Shown: positions 37,268 to 46,597 of the stretch, piece after piece
Numbering within the stretch: position 1 is the first letter of the stretch
Layout of the letters: each line of letters opens with the position of its first letter
Assembly: GCF_900156175.1 (NCBI RefSeq)
Contig: NZ_FTMV01000001.1
Location: 682,001 to 746,000 of the forward strand
DNA: 64,000 nt
Direction: 5' to 3'
Source of the DNA: Janthinobacterium sp. TND4EL3
Lineage (GTDB): Bacteria > Pseudomonadota > Gammaproteobacteria > Burkholderiales > Burkholderiaceae_D
The notes under the pieces: generated by a model
Told to the model about the DNA's origin: nothing
What the model saw: only the letters and a program-made list of their open reading frames with translations
The model's database searches: none
Translations under genes and position numbers: made by a program

Positions 37268-37810
37268 ATGCGTATTTCCAAGGCGATAAAAATCTGCGTG
37301 GCCGCACTGGCGCTGGCCGCTGGCAGCAGCGCCTGGGCGGGCGTCCAGGTGACGTTCGACAAACCCGACGATTATTCCGATGTGCCGTTCAGCTCGCGCG
37401 ACCGGGAGCAGGTGCTGGCTGGCCTGGCCGATCATTTCACCTTGCTGGGCAAGAGCTTGCCCCACGGCCAGGAACTGAGGATAGAGATTACCGATATCGA
37501 CCTGGCGGGACGCGAAGACCCGGCGCGCCGGGGCGCCTTTGACGTGCGCGTGATGACGGGCCGGGCTGACTGGCCGCGCATGCGCCTGCGCTATACGCTG
37601 GAGCAACATGGCAAAGTCATTGCAAGCGGTAACGCGTATCTGTCGGATATGTCTTATTTGCAACATATCAATCGCTATTCCAATAGCGATGCCCTGCGCT
37701 ATGAAAAGCGCATGATCGACGAATGGTTCAGGAACACCTTTGGCGTCAAGCCGCAGGGCCGCAGCAAGCCCGTCATGACCTTGCAGCAGCGCAAAGCCCC
37801 GCCCGGCTAA
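37268..37810 (+). CDS. exported DUF3016-family protein, second of a tandem pair
   Basis: The protein has 180 residues from the ATG at 37268. The signal peptide ends near SSAWA. It matches its upstream neighbour closely: VTFDKPDDYSDVPFSSRDREQVL, ITDIDLAGREDP and MTGRADWPRMRLRYTLEQHGKV are shared, while the basic C-terminal tail (KPQGRSKPVMTLQQRKAPPG) is longer. The CTGAAAGG before each start is also shared, so the duplication included the leader. Function unknown. The stop overlaps the converging binding-protein gene by 4 nt. Confidence 0.78.
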   Translation: MRISKAIKICVAALALAAGSSAWAGVQVTFDKPDDYSDVPFSSRDREQVLAGLADHFTLLGKSLPHGQELRIEITDIDLAGREDPARRGAFDVRVMTGRADWPRMRLRYTLEQHGKVIASGNAYLSDMSYLQHINRYSNSDALRYEKRMIDEWFRNTFGVKPQGRSKPVMTLQQRKAPPG

Positions 37811-38595
37811 TCAAGCAAATAAGCCTCTGTGATGCGCGCCAGCTGGCCATTGTGCCGCATGGCAAGCAGGGCCGCATTCATCTTGCCGATGAAATCGGCC
37901 TTGTAGGCGGGCGTATTGCGCGCGCTGTAGGCGATATGCGTGGTTTCGGATGACAGTTCCAGTACTTCGCGCAGTTCAAAGCCATCGCTGGCCAGCTTGC
38001 CTTGCAGCCGGCGCGCCGTGTGGCGTGCCGCGCCGCGGTCGCTGGCGTAGCAATCGATGCGCCGCAAGGCCAGCTTTTTCAGGTTTGCCTCGTTCCCCTT
38101 GGCCGCTTCCAGGCGCAGCACGCCCTGGCGCGCGGGCGCCATCAGTTTTTCCGACAGCAGAAAACCCGAGTTGACGCCGATGGTCAGGCCGGCAAAGTCG
38201 GTCGGGAAGTGCGTGCGCGGCGTGCGCATGACGGCGTCATGGCAGAACAGCACCACCGATTCGCGGTACAGCATGGCGGAGTACGGTTGTACGTACGGCC
38301 GCTCCGTCTTGCGCCCGGGCGGGAACAGGCCGAATACCTGGCCTTTTTCCAGCGCGTCGAGGCCCCGCTTCCAGGGACGCGGCTGCAATTCCAGCCGGTA
38401 ATCGGGCATCGAGCTGGCCGCCAGGCGCAGGATATCGACGTACATGCCCTTGAACACGCCATTTTCCACATAGCTGTACGGGGCGTAATCGTCGTCGCCG
38501 TACAGGATGACGGTTTGCGGCGCGGCCTGGGCGGGCGGCAATATGCCCAGCAGCGCCAGGGTAAGCCACAGTCTTGCCGTGATTGCTGATTGCAT
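37807..38595 (-). CDS. periplasmic solute-binding protein (SBP family 3 type)
   Basis: The protein has 262 residues with a signal peptide ending PPAQA. The mature part has the amino-acid-binding type 2 fold pattern: an early YGDDDYAPYSYVENGVFKGMYVDILRLAA, a middle FAGLTIGVNSGFLLSEKL and a late region on hinge and closing helix (KADFIGKMNAALLAMRHNGQLARITEAYL). Such proteins feed ABC importers or act as sensors. No permease or ATPase gene lies nearby, so it is an orphan that may bind a ligand for sensing. The gene overlaps the end of the DUF3016 gene by 4 nt. Confidence 0.72.
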   Translation of the reverse strand: MQSAITARLWLTLALLGILPPAQAAPQTVILYGDDDYAPYSYVENGVFKGMYVDILRLAASSMPDYRLELQPRPWKRGLDALEKGQVFGLFPPGRKTERPYVQPYSAMLYRESVVLFCHDAVMRTPRTHFPTDFAGLTIGVNSGFLLSEKLMAPARQGVLRLEAAKGNEANLKKLALRRIDCYASDRGAARHTARRLQGKLASDGFELREVLELSSETTHIAYSARNTPAYKADFIGKMNAALLAMRHNGQLARITEAYLLD

Positions 38596-38669
38596 GCCGC
38601 TCCAGGTTCAATGTCTTCCTGGCAAGCATACAGCATGGCGGCATGAGGGGCCGTTTCATCGCGCCTTGG

Positions 38670-39113
38670 TCAATCGATCCAGTTTACCTGTGGAAACTTG
38701 CTGCCGAAATCTTCCGGCATGGGCACGACCTGGCTGCGCTTGTAGTTGAAAAACACAAAACCGGACTTGGCCATGGCGATCAGCGTGTTGTCGCGCGGAC
38801 GCGTGATGCGGAAGGTGATGTCGCCGCCATACTTGTTGAAATCCATGACGCCCACTTCGAACAGCAACTGGTCGCGCGCATGGGCTTCGGCGCGGTAGGT
38901 GGTCGCCAGGTCGGTGACGATGATGCCAGTGCCGTCGGCCTCGATGTCGCGCACGCCGAACTCAAACAGGAAGCGGGCGCGCGCCTCGGAAATCATGGAA
39001 ATCATGGAGTCGTTGCCGAGATGATTGCCGGCATTGATGTCCGTCGTGCGTACCGTCAGTTGCGAGGAATAGCAGTACTGGTCTTCAGGAAATTCAAGTT
39101 TCAAACGGGCCAT
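38670..39113 (-). CDS. hotdog-fold acyl-CoA thioesterase
   Basis: The protein has 147 residues from the ATG at 39113; the longer frame to 39212 looks unlike the family. The sequence follows the 4-hydroxybenzoyl-CoA/YbgC-like hotdog pattern. LTVRTTDINAGNHLGNDSMISMISEARARFLFEFG holds the Asp and the long central helix. Later come the paired strands LLFEVGVMDFNKYGGDITFRITRPRDNTLIAMAKSGFVFFNY. These enzymes hydrolyse acyl-CoA thioesters in the cytosol; substrate chain length is not readable. It stands alone. Confidence 0.75.
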   Translation of the reverse strand: MARLKLEFPEDQYCYSSQLTVRTTDINAGNHLGNDSMISMISEARARFLFEFGVRDIEADGTGIIVTDLATTYRAEAHARDQLLFEVGVMDFNKYGGDITFRITRPRDNTLIAMAKSGFVFFNYKRSQVVPMPEDFGSKFPQVNWID

Positions 39114-39241
39114 GGTGTTCTCTTGGGCTGGTGCGCAGGGCGCGGCGGAAAATTTAATTCTAGCCGGTTCTCCGCGCCCCGTCGAAAAACGCTCCCAGCC
39201 GTGCGCCGCCATGCCTGCTTGCGCATGTTCTTTTGCATACC

Positions 39242-40690
39242 TTATTTGCGGACAATCCGGTACACCTTGCCCGTGCCGCTCAGCATGTACAGCTCGTTTT
39301 GCGCATCCTGGCCAAACGACAGGATATTGCCCACGTTACTGATGCCCCAGTCCGTCACGGCGGACGCTGCACCGTTGCTGTAAATGAAACTTTTGAGCCA
39401 GCCGCTGCAGTAGTCGGAATACAGGTACTGTCCCGCCAGTTCCGGCAGGGCCGTGCCCCGGTACACATAGCCGCCCGTGATCGAGCAGCCGCCGGCCGCA
39501 TCGTGGCCATACTCGATGACGGGCAGCACCAGTCCCGCCTGGTTGCAGCTGGCGCTGTTGTAGCAGTGCAATCCTTCCATGATGTTCCAGCCATAGTTGT
39601 TGCCCGCCTGGCCCGCGGGGCGCACGTCGACTTCTTCCCAGTTGGCCTGGCCCACGTCGGCGATGTACAGCAGCTGGGCCGGCACGTCGAAGGCGTAGCG
39701 CCACGGGTTGCGCAGGCCGTAGGCCCAGATTTCAGGGCGCCCCCCTGCCGTGGCAAATGGATTGCCGGGTGGAATGGCATACGGCTGGGCCACGCTGCTG
39801 TTGCTGACGTCCAGGCGCAGCAGCTTGCCCAGCAGCACGTTCGTGTTTTGCGCATTGCGGGGCGGGTCGCCCGCGCTGCCGCCGTCGCCCGTGCCCGCAT
39901 ACAGGTAGCCGTCCGGGCCAAAGCTGAGCAAGCCGCCATAGTGATTGCTGAACGTGGGGTGGGGAATGGTCATGATGGTCAGCGCGGACAGGGGATCGGC
40001 CACGTTGGCGTTGCCGGCCGACACTTGCCGCCGCTCGATGACGATATCGCCGGCCAGGTTGGTGTAATAGATGAAGAAATAGCCGTTGCTCGCGTACTGC
40101 GGATGGAAGGCCATCGACAGCAAGCCCCGTTCGCCGCTGGTGGTCGTGAGCGCACTGATGTCGAGGAAGGGCGTGGCCAGCAGGCTGCCGTTCTGCAGCA
40201 CGCGGATGCGGCCGGGGCGCTCGACTATGAAAAGACGGCTGTCGCCGGGCGGCGCCGTGAGGAAGATGGGGGCATCCAGTCCGCCGGCCACTTCCTGCAG
40301 GGCCAGGGCCAGCGACGCGGCCGCCGCATAGCTGACGCTGGCGCTGGCCGTGGCCCCCGCACTCACCTGCACCTGCTGCGTGACGGGCGTGGGCGCCAGC
40401 GTGCCCGTGCCCTGCGCCACGCTGGCGGCATTGATGGCGTAGGCGCCGGGCGCCAGGTCCGTCAGCGTAGTGCTGGCCGTCAGCGTCTTGCTGTACGACG
40501 CGGGCCCCGTGACCATGACGGCGGCCGCCACGCCGGTCGGCAAGCCGCCGATGGCGACCGTCAGGCTGCCCGTGGTGACCCCGGGCGCCGGGTGTCCGTG
40601 GCCGCCGCCACAGGCGGCAAGCAGGGCCAGGCAGCTTGCCAGCAGCAGGGCCAGCCAGGGGCGGGCAGAGCGGTGAAGGAAAGGGCGCAT
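39242..40690 (-). CDS. lipoprotein PQQ-dependent sugar dehydrogenase-like (GSDH family)
   Basis: This 482-residue protein has a lipobox (LALLAAC, Cys27) followed by GGG. A beta-rich module (about 38-125, SLTVAIGGLPTGVAAAVMVTGP) then precedes a six-bladed propeller of the glucose/sorbosone dehydrogenase family (about 130-480). Family marks include FIVERPGRIRVLQNG, GERGLLSMAFHPQY, YLYAGTGDGGSAGDP and NPWRYAFD. Related soluble quinoproteins oxidise aldose sugars with PQQ and calcium. Whether this one is a true dehydrogenase cannot be told. It should be anchored to the outer membrane. It is divergent from the formaldehyde dehydrogenase gene. Confidence 0.82.
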   Translation of the reverse strand: MRPFLHRSARPWLALLLASCLALLAACGGGHGHPAPGVTTGSLTVAIGGLPTGVAAAVMVTGPASYSKTLTASTTLTDLAPGAYAINAASVAQGTGTLAPTPVTQQVQVSAGATASASVSYAAAASLALALQEVAGGLDAPIFLTAPPGDSRLFIVERPGRIRVLQNGSLLATPFLDISALTTTSGERGLLSMAFHPQYASNGYFFIYYTNLAGDIVIERRQVSAGNANVADPLSALTIMTIPHPTFSNHYGGLLSFGPDGYLYAGTGDGGSAGDPPRNAQNTNVLLGKLLRLDVSNSSVAQPYAIPPGNPFATAGGRPEIWAYGLRNPWRYAFDVPAQLLYIADVGQANWEEVDVRPAGQAGNNYGWNIMEGLHCYNSASCNQAGLVLPVIEYGHDAAGGCSITGGYVYRGTALPELAGQYLYSDYCSGWLKSFIYSNGAASAVTDWGISNVGNILSFGQDAQNELYMLSGTGKVYRIVRK

Positions 40691-40968
40691 GTCAGTCTCC
40701 TGCGGGAACGACGCAACGGCGGCTCAACAAGTAATCAGCTTATGCCAAGAATGCGTGTCTGTGTGCAGGCAAGTTTGAGCTGGCGCAAACGGACATCGCA
40801 CTGGCGCCAGCATACGCCTCGCGCCTGCCGTTTTTCCGTGCGCAGCTGCACCGTGCGGCGGCATCGGACAAATGCGCCGCGTTTTCAGACAAGCGCGGCG
40901 CCGCTTGCGCCGCCGCGCCCGCCAGCGCCAGATAATGGCGCATCTGAAACCGAGCAGGAAGACACCCC

Positions 40969-42075
40969 ATGAAAACCAAAGCCGCGATTGCCTGGAAGGC
41001 GGGCGCCCCGCTGACCATCGAAGAAGTCGACCTGGCCGGCCCGCGCGCCGGCGAAGTGCTGGTCGAACTGAAAGCGACGGGCATTTGCCATACCGATTAC
41101 TACACCCTGTCCGGCGCCGACCCGGAAGGCCTTTTCCCCGCCATCCTCGGCCATGAAGGCGCCGGCGTCGTCGTCGACGTGGGCCCGGGCGTGACGACCC
41201 TGAAAAAGGATGACCACGTCATCCCCCTGTACACGCCGGAATGCCGCCAGTGCAAGTTCTGCCTGTCGCAAAAGACCAACCTGTGCCAGGCCATCCGCTC
41301 CACGCAGGGCCGCGGCCTGATGCCGGACGCGACCAGCCGCTTTTCGCTGAATGGCCAGCCGCTGTTCCACTACATGGGCACGTCCACGTTCTCGAACTAC
41401 ATCGTCGTGCCGGAAATCGCGCTGGCGAAGATCCGCGAGGACGCGCCGTTCGACAAGGTCTGCTACATCGGCTGCGGCGTGACGACGGGCGTGGGCGCCG
41501 TGTTGTTCTCCGCCAAGGTCGAGGCGGGCGCCAACGTGGCCGTCTTCGGCCTGGGCGGCATCGGCCTGAACGTGATCCAGGCGGCCAAGATGGTCGGCGC
41601 CGACAAGATCATCGGCATCGACATCAACCCGGCGCGCCAGGCCATCGCGCGCAAGTTCGGCATGACGCATTTCATCAACCCGAACGAGGTGGACAACGTC
41701 GTCGACGCCATCGTGCAGCTGACGGACGGCGGCGCCGACTACAGTTTTGAATGCGTGGGCAATACGACCCTGATGCGCCAGGCGCTCGAGTGCACGCACA
41801 AGGGCTGGGGCAAATCGTTCATCATCGGCGTGGCGGCGGCCGGCCAGGAAATTTCCACCCGTCCCTTCCAGCTGGTGACGGGACGCGAATGGCGCGGCTC
41901 GGCCTTCGGCGGGGCGCGCGGACGCACGGACGTGCCGAAGATCGTCGACTGGTATATGGAAGGCAAGCTCAATATTGATGATTTGATCACGCACCGCTTG
42001 CCGCTCGAACGCATCAATGAGGGCTTCGACCTGATGAAGAGCGGCGAATCGATCCGTTCCGTCGTGTTGTACTAA
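40969..42075 (+). CDS. frmA: S-(hydroxymethyl)glutathione dehydrogenase / class III alcohol dehydrogenase
   Basis: This 368-residue zinc enzyme oxidises the glutathione adduct of formaldehyde with NAD, and it can reduce S-nitrosoglutathione. The catalytic zinc site shows in GICHTDYYTLSG and GHEGAGVVVDVG. The structural zinc site is CRQCKFCLSQKTNLC. The NAD-binding Rossmann motif is GLGGIGLNVIQAAKMVGADKIIGID. Length and near-complete match to class III enzymes make this call firm. It is the first plus-strand gene after a 278-nt divergent region. No frmR-type regulator or esterase frmB adjoins it. Confidence 0.94.
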   Translation: MKTKAAIAWKAGAPLTIEEVDLAGPRAGEVLVELKATGICHTDYYTLSGADPEGLFPAILGHEGAGVVVDVGPGVTTLKKDDHVIPLYTPECRQCKFCLSQKTNLCQAIRSTQGRGLMPDATSRFSLNGQPLFHYMGTSTFSNYIVVPEIALAKIREDAPFDKVCYIGCGVTTGVGAVLFSAKVEAGANVAVFGLGGIGLNVIQAAKMVGADKIIGIDINPARQAIARKFGMTHFINPNEVDNVVDAIVQLTDGGADYSFECVGNTTLMRQALECTHKGWGKSFIIGVAAAGQEISTRPFQLVTGREWRGSAFGGARGRTDVPKIVDWYMEGKLNIDDLITHRLPLERINEGFDLMKSGESIRSVVLY

Positions 42076-42191
42076 TCGTACCGGATGTCCTCATTGCGCA
42101 ACACTTGACGGACGGGGCAGGGCGGCAGGCTGTACTTCGCCGCCAGCCCCTGCTAGTGTGAAGGCATACCGCCTTGCTTTGGGAGCCGTCC

Positions 42192-42425
42192 ATGTTTGCC
42201 ACTGCCTACCTCGCGACCTTGCGCCGCATGCTGCCCGTGTTTCTTGGCGGGGCCCTGTCCTCCCTGCTGGCCTTGTGGTGGAGCAATGCCACCATCCTGG
42301 CCACGCCCGCCATCTGGCTGGGGCTGCTGTCCACGTATTTGCTGTGTGCGCTGATGTTTACGCCGCTGGCCCGGCACCGCCAGCAGCTGGCCACGCGCCA
42401 CGCGCGCGGCAGCAAGCCGCGCTGA
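42192..42425 (+). CDS. small two-helix membrane protein
   Basis: The protein has 77 residues from the ATG at 42192, which has GGGAG upstream. Two hydrophobic segments (about 14-28 LPVFLGGALSSLLAL and 38-58 PAIWLGLLSTYLLCALMF) are followed by a basic tail (RHRQQLATRHARGSKPR). No family recognised. It ends 4 nt from the converging regulator gene. Confidence 0.55.
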   Translation: MFATAYLATLRRMLPVFLGGALSSLLALWWSNATILATPAIWLGLLSTYLLCALMFTPLARHRQQLATRHARGSKPR

Positions 42426-42429
42426 AGTC

Positions 42430-43434
42430 CTAGCGCGCCGTGCTGGAAAAGCGCTCGCGGTAGTCGCGCGGCGTGATGGCGAGCTTCTTTTGAAACAGGC
42501 GGCGCAGCCTTTCTTCGCTGTGCAGGCCGGCCTGCACGGCCACCTGTTTTAACGACGAGACATTGTCTTCCAGCAAACGGCGCGCCACTTCGAAGCGCGC
42601 CGTCTCGATGAATTCCGTGGGGCTGGTCCCCGTTTCGCGCTGGAAGACGCGCGTAAAATTGCGCTCGCTCATGGCCAGCCTGGCTGCCAGCAGCGGCACC
42701 GTGAGCGCGTCGGCCAGGTGCTCCATGATCCAGCCCTGCAATTGCCGGATGGTGGGATGCGTCGTCATCTGGCTCGACAGGTGGACGGAAAACTGCGACT
42801 GGCCGCCGGGCCGCTTCAGATACACGACCAGGTCGCGCGCCACTTCGAGCGCGATATCGCGGCTGAAATCGTCTTCCACCAGGGCCAGCGCCAGGTCGAT
42901 GCCGGCCGTGACGCCCGCCGACGTCCAGAATTTGCCTTCCCGCACGAAAATCGCATCGGCATTGACCTGTATCAAGGGGTAGCGCTGGCGCAGGCTGTCC
43001 ACGGCGCTCCAGTGCGTGGCGGCGCTCTTGCCATCGAGTACGCCCGCCTCGGCCAGGAAGAAGCAGCCCGTGCACAGGGCCGCCAGGGTATCGATGCGGG
43101 GCGCCGCCTCGGCCACCCAGGCGGCCAGGGCGGGAATGTCCTGCAAGACTTGCTCGACGTGGTGGCAGCCGACGATGACGGCCAGGTCGGGCAGGCGGTG
43201 CGCATCGAGCGCCTTGCTCGCGTGCAGCGACATCAGGGTATCCGACTCGACGGGGCCGATGGCCGTCGAGGCGATGCGCATGTCGTAGCCGCCGGGCAGA
43301 TTGCGCAGGCGCAAATGCGTGTTGACGTAATCAAATACTTTCATGGCGCCGATGGCTTCGAGCGCCTTGAAGCCCGGGTAGACGATGATGTCGACGGTGC
43401 GCAGGGGAAATTCTTTGGGACTTTGCTTGATCAT
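42430..43434 (-). CDS. GlxA-family transcriptional regulator (DJ-1/PfpI plus AraC HTH)
   Basis: The protein has 334 residues from the ATG at 43434; the frame further up begins with TTG and is less likely. The N-terminal half (about 10-185) is a DJ-1/PfpI glutamine-amidotransferase-like fold, with the nucleophile-elbow-like segment LAALCTGCFFLAEAG. The C-terminal AraC domain (about 230-325) has two helix-turn-helix motifs (VPLLAARLAMSERNFTRVFQRETG; LKQVAVQAGLHSEERLRRLFQKKL). GlxA-type regulators sense small molecules through the amidotransferase fold. The target is unknown; it may act on neighbouring genes or at a distance. Confidence 0.88.
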   Translation of the reverse strand: MIKQSPKEFPLRTVDIIVYPGFKALEAIGAMKVFDYVNTHLRLRNLPGGYDMRIASTAIGPVESDTLMSLHASKALDAHRLPDLAVIVGCHHVEQVLQDIPALAAWVAEAAPRIDTLAALCTGCFFLAEAGVLDGKSAATHWSAVDSLRQRYPLIQVNADAIFVREGKFWTSAGVTAGIDLALALVEDDFSRDIALEVARDLVVYLKRPGGQSQFSVHLSSQMTTHPTIRQLQGWIMEHLADALTVPLLAARLAMSERNFTRVFQRETGTSPTEFIETARFEVARRLLEDNVSSLKQVAVQAGLHSEERLRRLFQKKLAITPRDYRERFSSTAR

Positions 43435-43549
43435 GCGATATGCGTGAAGGAGATAAATACTGCCATAATGCAATAACAGCGATGGCGTAGATTAGCATGG
43501 AATAATCCGCGCGCCCGCTGGCTTCCCACCCACCGGATTCCTCGATATC

Positions 43550-46489
43550 GTGCGCTTACTTCACTTTTTTGCCGCCCTGACATTGCTGCTGGGCACTTCG
43601 CTTGCCCACGCGGCCACGCTCAACTTCAATGGCGGCGCCGTCAGCGGCTGCAGCCTGAGCACGGACGGCTTGCAATACACGTGCGCCTCGCTGGCGCTGG
43701 GCTCCACCGACGTCATCGTCATCGGCAGCGCGTATGGCGTGACGGTCAACAGTTCCCTGGCGATGAGCTACAACCAGGGCTTGACGATGAGCGGCAATGC
43801 CGCGCTGACGGTCAAGGGCAATCTCGACATCAAGGACATCAATCCGTCGAACCTGAAAGTGACGGGGGGCAGCTTGAGCGCCGAGGGCGGCACTTTCCTC
43901 ATGGGCGCGCAGGAACAGACCATTACGGCGAATATTTCCGCCACCACCATCAAGATGGGCTCGAACAACGTCAAGGTGACGGGCAAGATCAGCGCCAAGG
44001 GCCCGGTGGACATCGCCTCGGGTTCCGTCATCAACGGGCCCATCAGCGGCACCGTCGTCAATATCCTGCCCGCCAGTACCCGCATCCAGGGCGATATCAC
44101 GGCGACCACCTCGCTGACCATCGGTTCCGGCAGCCAGGTGACGGGCAACCTGAAATCGCCGACGATCGACTTGAAGGCATCGGGCCTGCTCGTCACGGGC
44201 GACGTGGACGCCAGCAATTCCTTGTCGATCGCTTCCGGCAATGGTATCAAGGGCAATGTGGACGCCGGCGAGGTGACGCTCGACTCGTCCAACGCCTATA
44301 TCACGGGCAACGCCAAGGTCGACCACATCACCCTGGGCTGGCAGGGCCGCGTGCAGCAGACGATCACTTGCAAGGCGTATACGCCGTCGAATCCGTGCAG
44401 TTGCGTGACGAACAACAGCGGCTGGCCCTACACCGATCCGCTGGGACCGAAATGCGGCCCCAGCACCCAGGCCGGGCCGCATCACTTCCAGATCACGCAT
44501 CCGCCTTCGGCGCTCAGCTGCGCGCCCGCGCCCGTGACCGTGACGGCCTGCGCCGACGCGGCCTGCAGCACCGTCTACACGGGCGCGGCCCAGGTCACGC
44601 TGACGCCGGGCGGCGCCGTGGCGCAACTCAACGCCACCCAGCCGGCGACAGGCACGGCCGCGTCCAGCGTGGCGCAGACCACGCCGGCCAGCAACGTTCC
44701 CCTGGGCCTGAGCAGCACGCCGGCGACGACGGGGGCGCTGGTCTGCAAGAGCAGCGTCGACGGCAGCGTGACCAATTGTCAGATAGCATTTGTCAGCAGC
44801 GCGCTGCAGGTGAGCGGCGTCCCCCGTTATGCCGAGGCCGAGGGGCCCATCGCCATCAGCGCGCTGCAGGCGTCGCCGTCGAACCCGCGCGCCTGCGTGC
44901 CCTTGTTTGCCAACCAGAACAAGACCTTGCAGCTGCGCTGCAACTACGCCAATCCCGGCACGGGCACCTTGCCCGCGCGCATACAGGACAAGGATGGCAC
45001 GTATAAACCCCTGGCCGCCAACGCGGGCAGCGCCTGCAGCGCGACCGGTGCGCCCGTGCAACTGGCCTTCGATGCCGACGGCCTGGCCACGCCGAACATG
45101 CTGTACGCCGATGCGGGTGCGCTGGGCCTGACGGCCACGTATGCCCCGACCAGCGGCAGCGACAGCGGCCTGACCATGACGGGCAGCGGCACTGTCATCG
45201 TGGGGCCCCAGCGTTTCGTGTTCAGCGCCATCGCCACGCCGCAGCGGGCGGGCCTGGCCGCGTTGCCCGTGGCGCCCGCCACCCGCATCAGCGTGTCGGC
45301 CGTGAACGTGGCCAACGCCGTGACGGCCAATTTTGGCAGGGAAACGACGGCGCAGACGGTGCTGCTGGGCAGTAGTCTCGTCGCGCCCACCTTTTCCGGC
45401 GCCGCCAACCCCGCAGTCGCGGGCAGCCTGGCTTTTAACAACGGCATCGGCATCGCCAGCAACCTGAGCTGGGCGGAAGCGGGCACCATCCAGTTTAGGG
45501 CGACGATGGACACCTACCTCGGGGCCGCGCCGCCCGCCGTCAATGGCGTCGTCCCGCCCTTTGCCACGGGCGCCAGCAACAGCGTGCAATTCATCCCGCA
45601 CCACTTCGTCACGGAGGTGCCTGGCACTGAACCCATGCCTTGCAAGGCGCCATTGTCCTGCGCGGCGGGCAGTTTCATCTATGCGCAGCAGCCGTTCAAG
45701 CTGCGCGTCACGGCGCAGAATGCCGCGAACGGGACGACGCTCAATTTCGACGGGCGCGACACGGCCTTGACGGCCCAGGTGGCCTTGCGCGCCTACGATG
45801 CCGCCACGGGCCTGACGGCCTTTCCGCCGGCGGCGCCGTCCGGCAGCCGGCTGAGCGACGGGAGCGCCGCGCAAACGACCGTGACGGGCATCGCGCCGGC
45901 CAGCTTCACGAATGGCGTGGCCAGCAGCCAGATCGCCTACCGCTTTCCCGGCGCGTATGCCGTGCCGGCCGGCACGGTCGCGCTGGCGTCGCCGACCGAC
46001 GTGCTGTTCCGCGCCACCACCCCCTATGCGGGCGCCACCGTGACGTCGGCGCCGTCCGACGCCGGCACGGAAGCGAAGCTGACCGTGCTCACGGGCCGCA
46101 TCATGGTGCCCAACAGCTATGGTTCCGAGCGCCTGCCGATCCGCTTGCCCGTGCAGGTGCAATACTGGAATGGCAGCTGGCTGGGCAATGTGTCCGACAG
46201 CGTCACCCAATTCGGGAGTGCCGGGGTCACGCTAGCCAACTGCAGCAAGGGGCTCACCTCTGGCGCTGGCGCGTGCAATGGCCTTGTGAAAGTGCAGAAC
46301 GGCACCTACACCGTTACCGGCGGGGTATTGCCCTCGCCCAATGGCCAATTGCCGTTGCTGGCGCCCGGCGTGGCGGGCAGCGTCGATGTCTCTGTCAGCG
46401 GCTTGCCTTACCTGCCCAGCACCGTGGGACGCGCCGTGTTCGGCGTGTTCAAGTCCGGCCCCGTGATTTACCTGCGCGAACTGTATTAG
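43550..46489 (+). CDS. MshQ-like (DUF6701) surface protein, orphan
   Basis: This 979-residue protein starts at GTG with a signal peptide (LLHFFAALTLLLGTSLAHA). Residues about 40-275 are a repetitive beta-solenoid-like region of short Gly/Ser/Thr/Asn strands (ITANISATTIKMGSNNVKVTG and similar), as in polymer-forming domains. Then come a Cys-rich bridge (about 280-320) and a long beta-rich C-terminal region resembling DUF6701 of MshQ, with HHFVTEVPG, FKLRVTAQNAANGTTLNFDG and a final VGRAVFGVFKSGPVIYLRELY. MshQ belongs to MSHA pilus clusters, yet no other pilus gene is here. It is probably a secreted or surface adhesin-like protein. No clear Shine-Dalgarno precedes the GTG. Confidence 0.72.
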   Translation: MRLLHFFAALTLLLGTSLAHAATLNFNGGAVSGCSLSTDGLQYTCASLALGSTDVIVIGSAYGVTVNSSLAMSYNQGLTMSGNAALTVKGNLDIKDINPSNLKVTGGSLSAEGGTFLMGAQEQTITANISATTIKMGSNNVKVTGKISAKGPVDIASGSVINGPISGTVVNILPASTRIQGDITATTSLTIGSGSQVTGNLKSPTIDLKASGLLVTGDVDASNSLSIASGNGIKGNVDAGEVTLDSSNAYITGNAKVDHITLGWQGRVQQTITCKAYTPSNPCSCVTNNSGWPYTDPLGPKCGPSTQAGPHHFQITHPPSALSCAPAPVTVTACADAACSTVYTGAAQVTLTPGGAVAQLNATQPATGTAASSVAQTTPASNVPLGLSSTPATTGALVCKSSVDGSVTNCQIAFVSSALQVSGVPRYAEAEGPIAISALQASPSNPRACVPLFANQNKTLQLRCNYANPGTGTLPARIQDKDGTYKPLAANAGSACSATGAPVQLAFDADGLATPNMLYADAGALGLTATYAPTSGSDSGLTMTGSGTVIVGPQRFVFSAIATPQRAGLAALPVAPATRISVSAVNVANAVTANFGRETTAQTVLLGSSLVAPTFSGAANPAVAGSLAFNNGIGIASNLSWAEAGTIQFRATMDTYLGAAPPAVNGVVPPFATGASNSVQFIPHHFVTEVPGTEPMPCKAPLSCAAGSFIYAQQPFKLRVTAQNAANGTTLNFDGRDTALTAQVALRAYDAATGLTAFPPAAPSGSRLSDGSAAQTTVTGIAPASFTNGVASSQIAYRFPGAYAVPAGTVALASPTDVLFRATTPYAGATVTSAPSDAGTEAKLTVLTGRIMVPNSYGSERLPIRLPVQVQYWNGSWLGNVSDSVTQFGSAGVTLANCSKGLTSGAGACNGLVKVQNGTYTVTGGVLPSPNGQLPLLAPGVAGSVDVSVSGLPYLPSTVGRAVFGVFKSGPVIYLRELY

Positions 46490-46597
46490 ATATTTATCAA
46501 GGTGGCGCGCTGTCGCGGTGGGGCCGGCGCAGACGGGGAAAAAAACCAGTAACATGCCTGGCTGTGACATTCCCCCCAACCTCAGACTGGAGTTTCT

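Noticed and set aside
40740-41084. 114-aa minus-strand frame in the gap before frmA
   Set aside because: It overlaps the frmA start, is Ala/Ser-rich and lacks a ribosome site. The 278-nt gap is better read as a divergent promoter region.
43556-46210. 884-aa open frame antisense to the MshQ-like gene
   Set aside because: Arg/Gly/His-rich with no motif or signal; the plus-strand frame has a signal peptide and recognisable domains.
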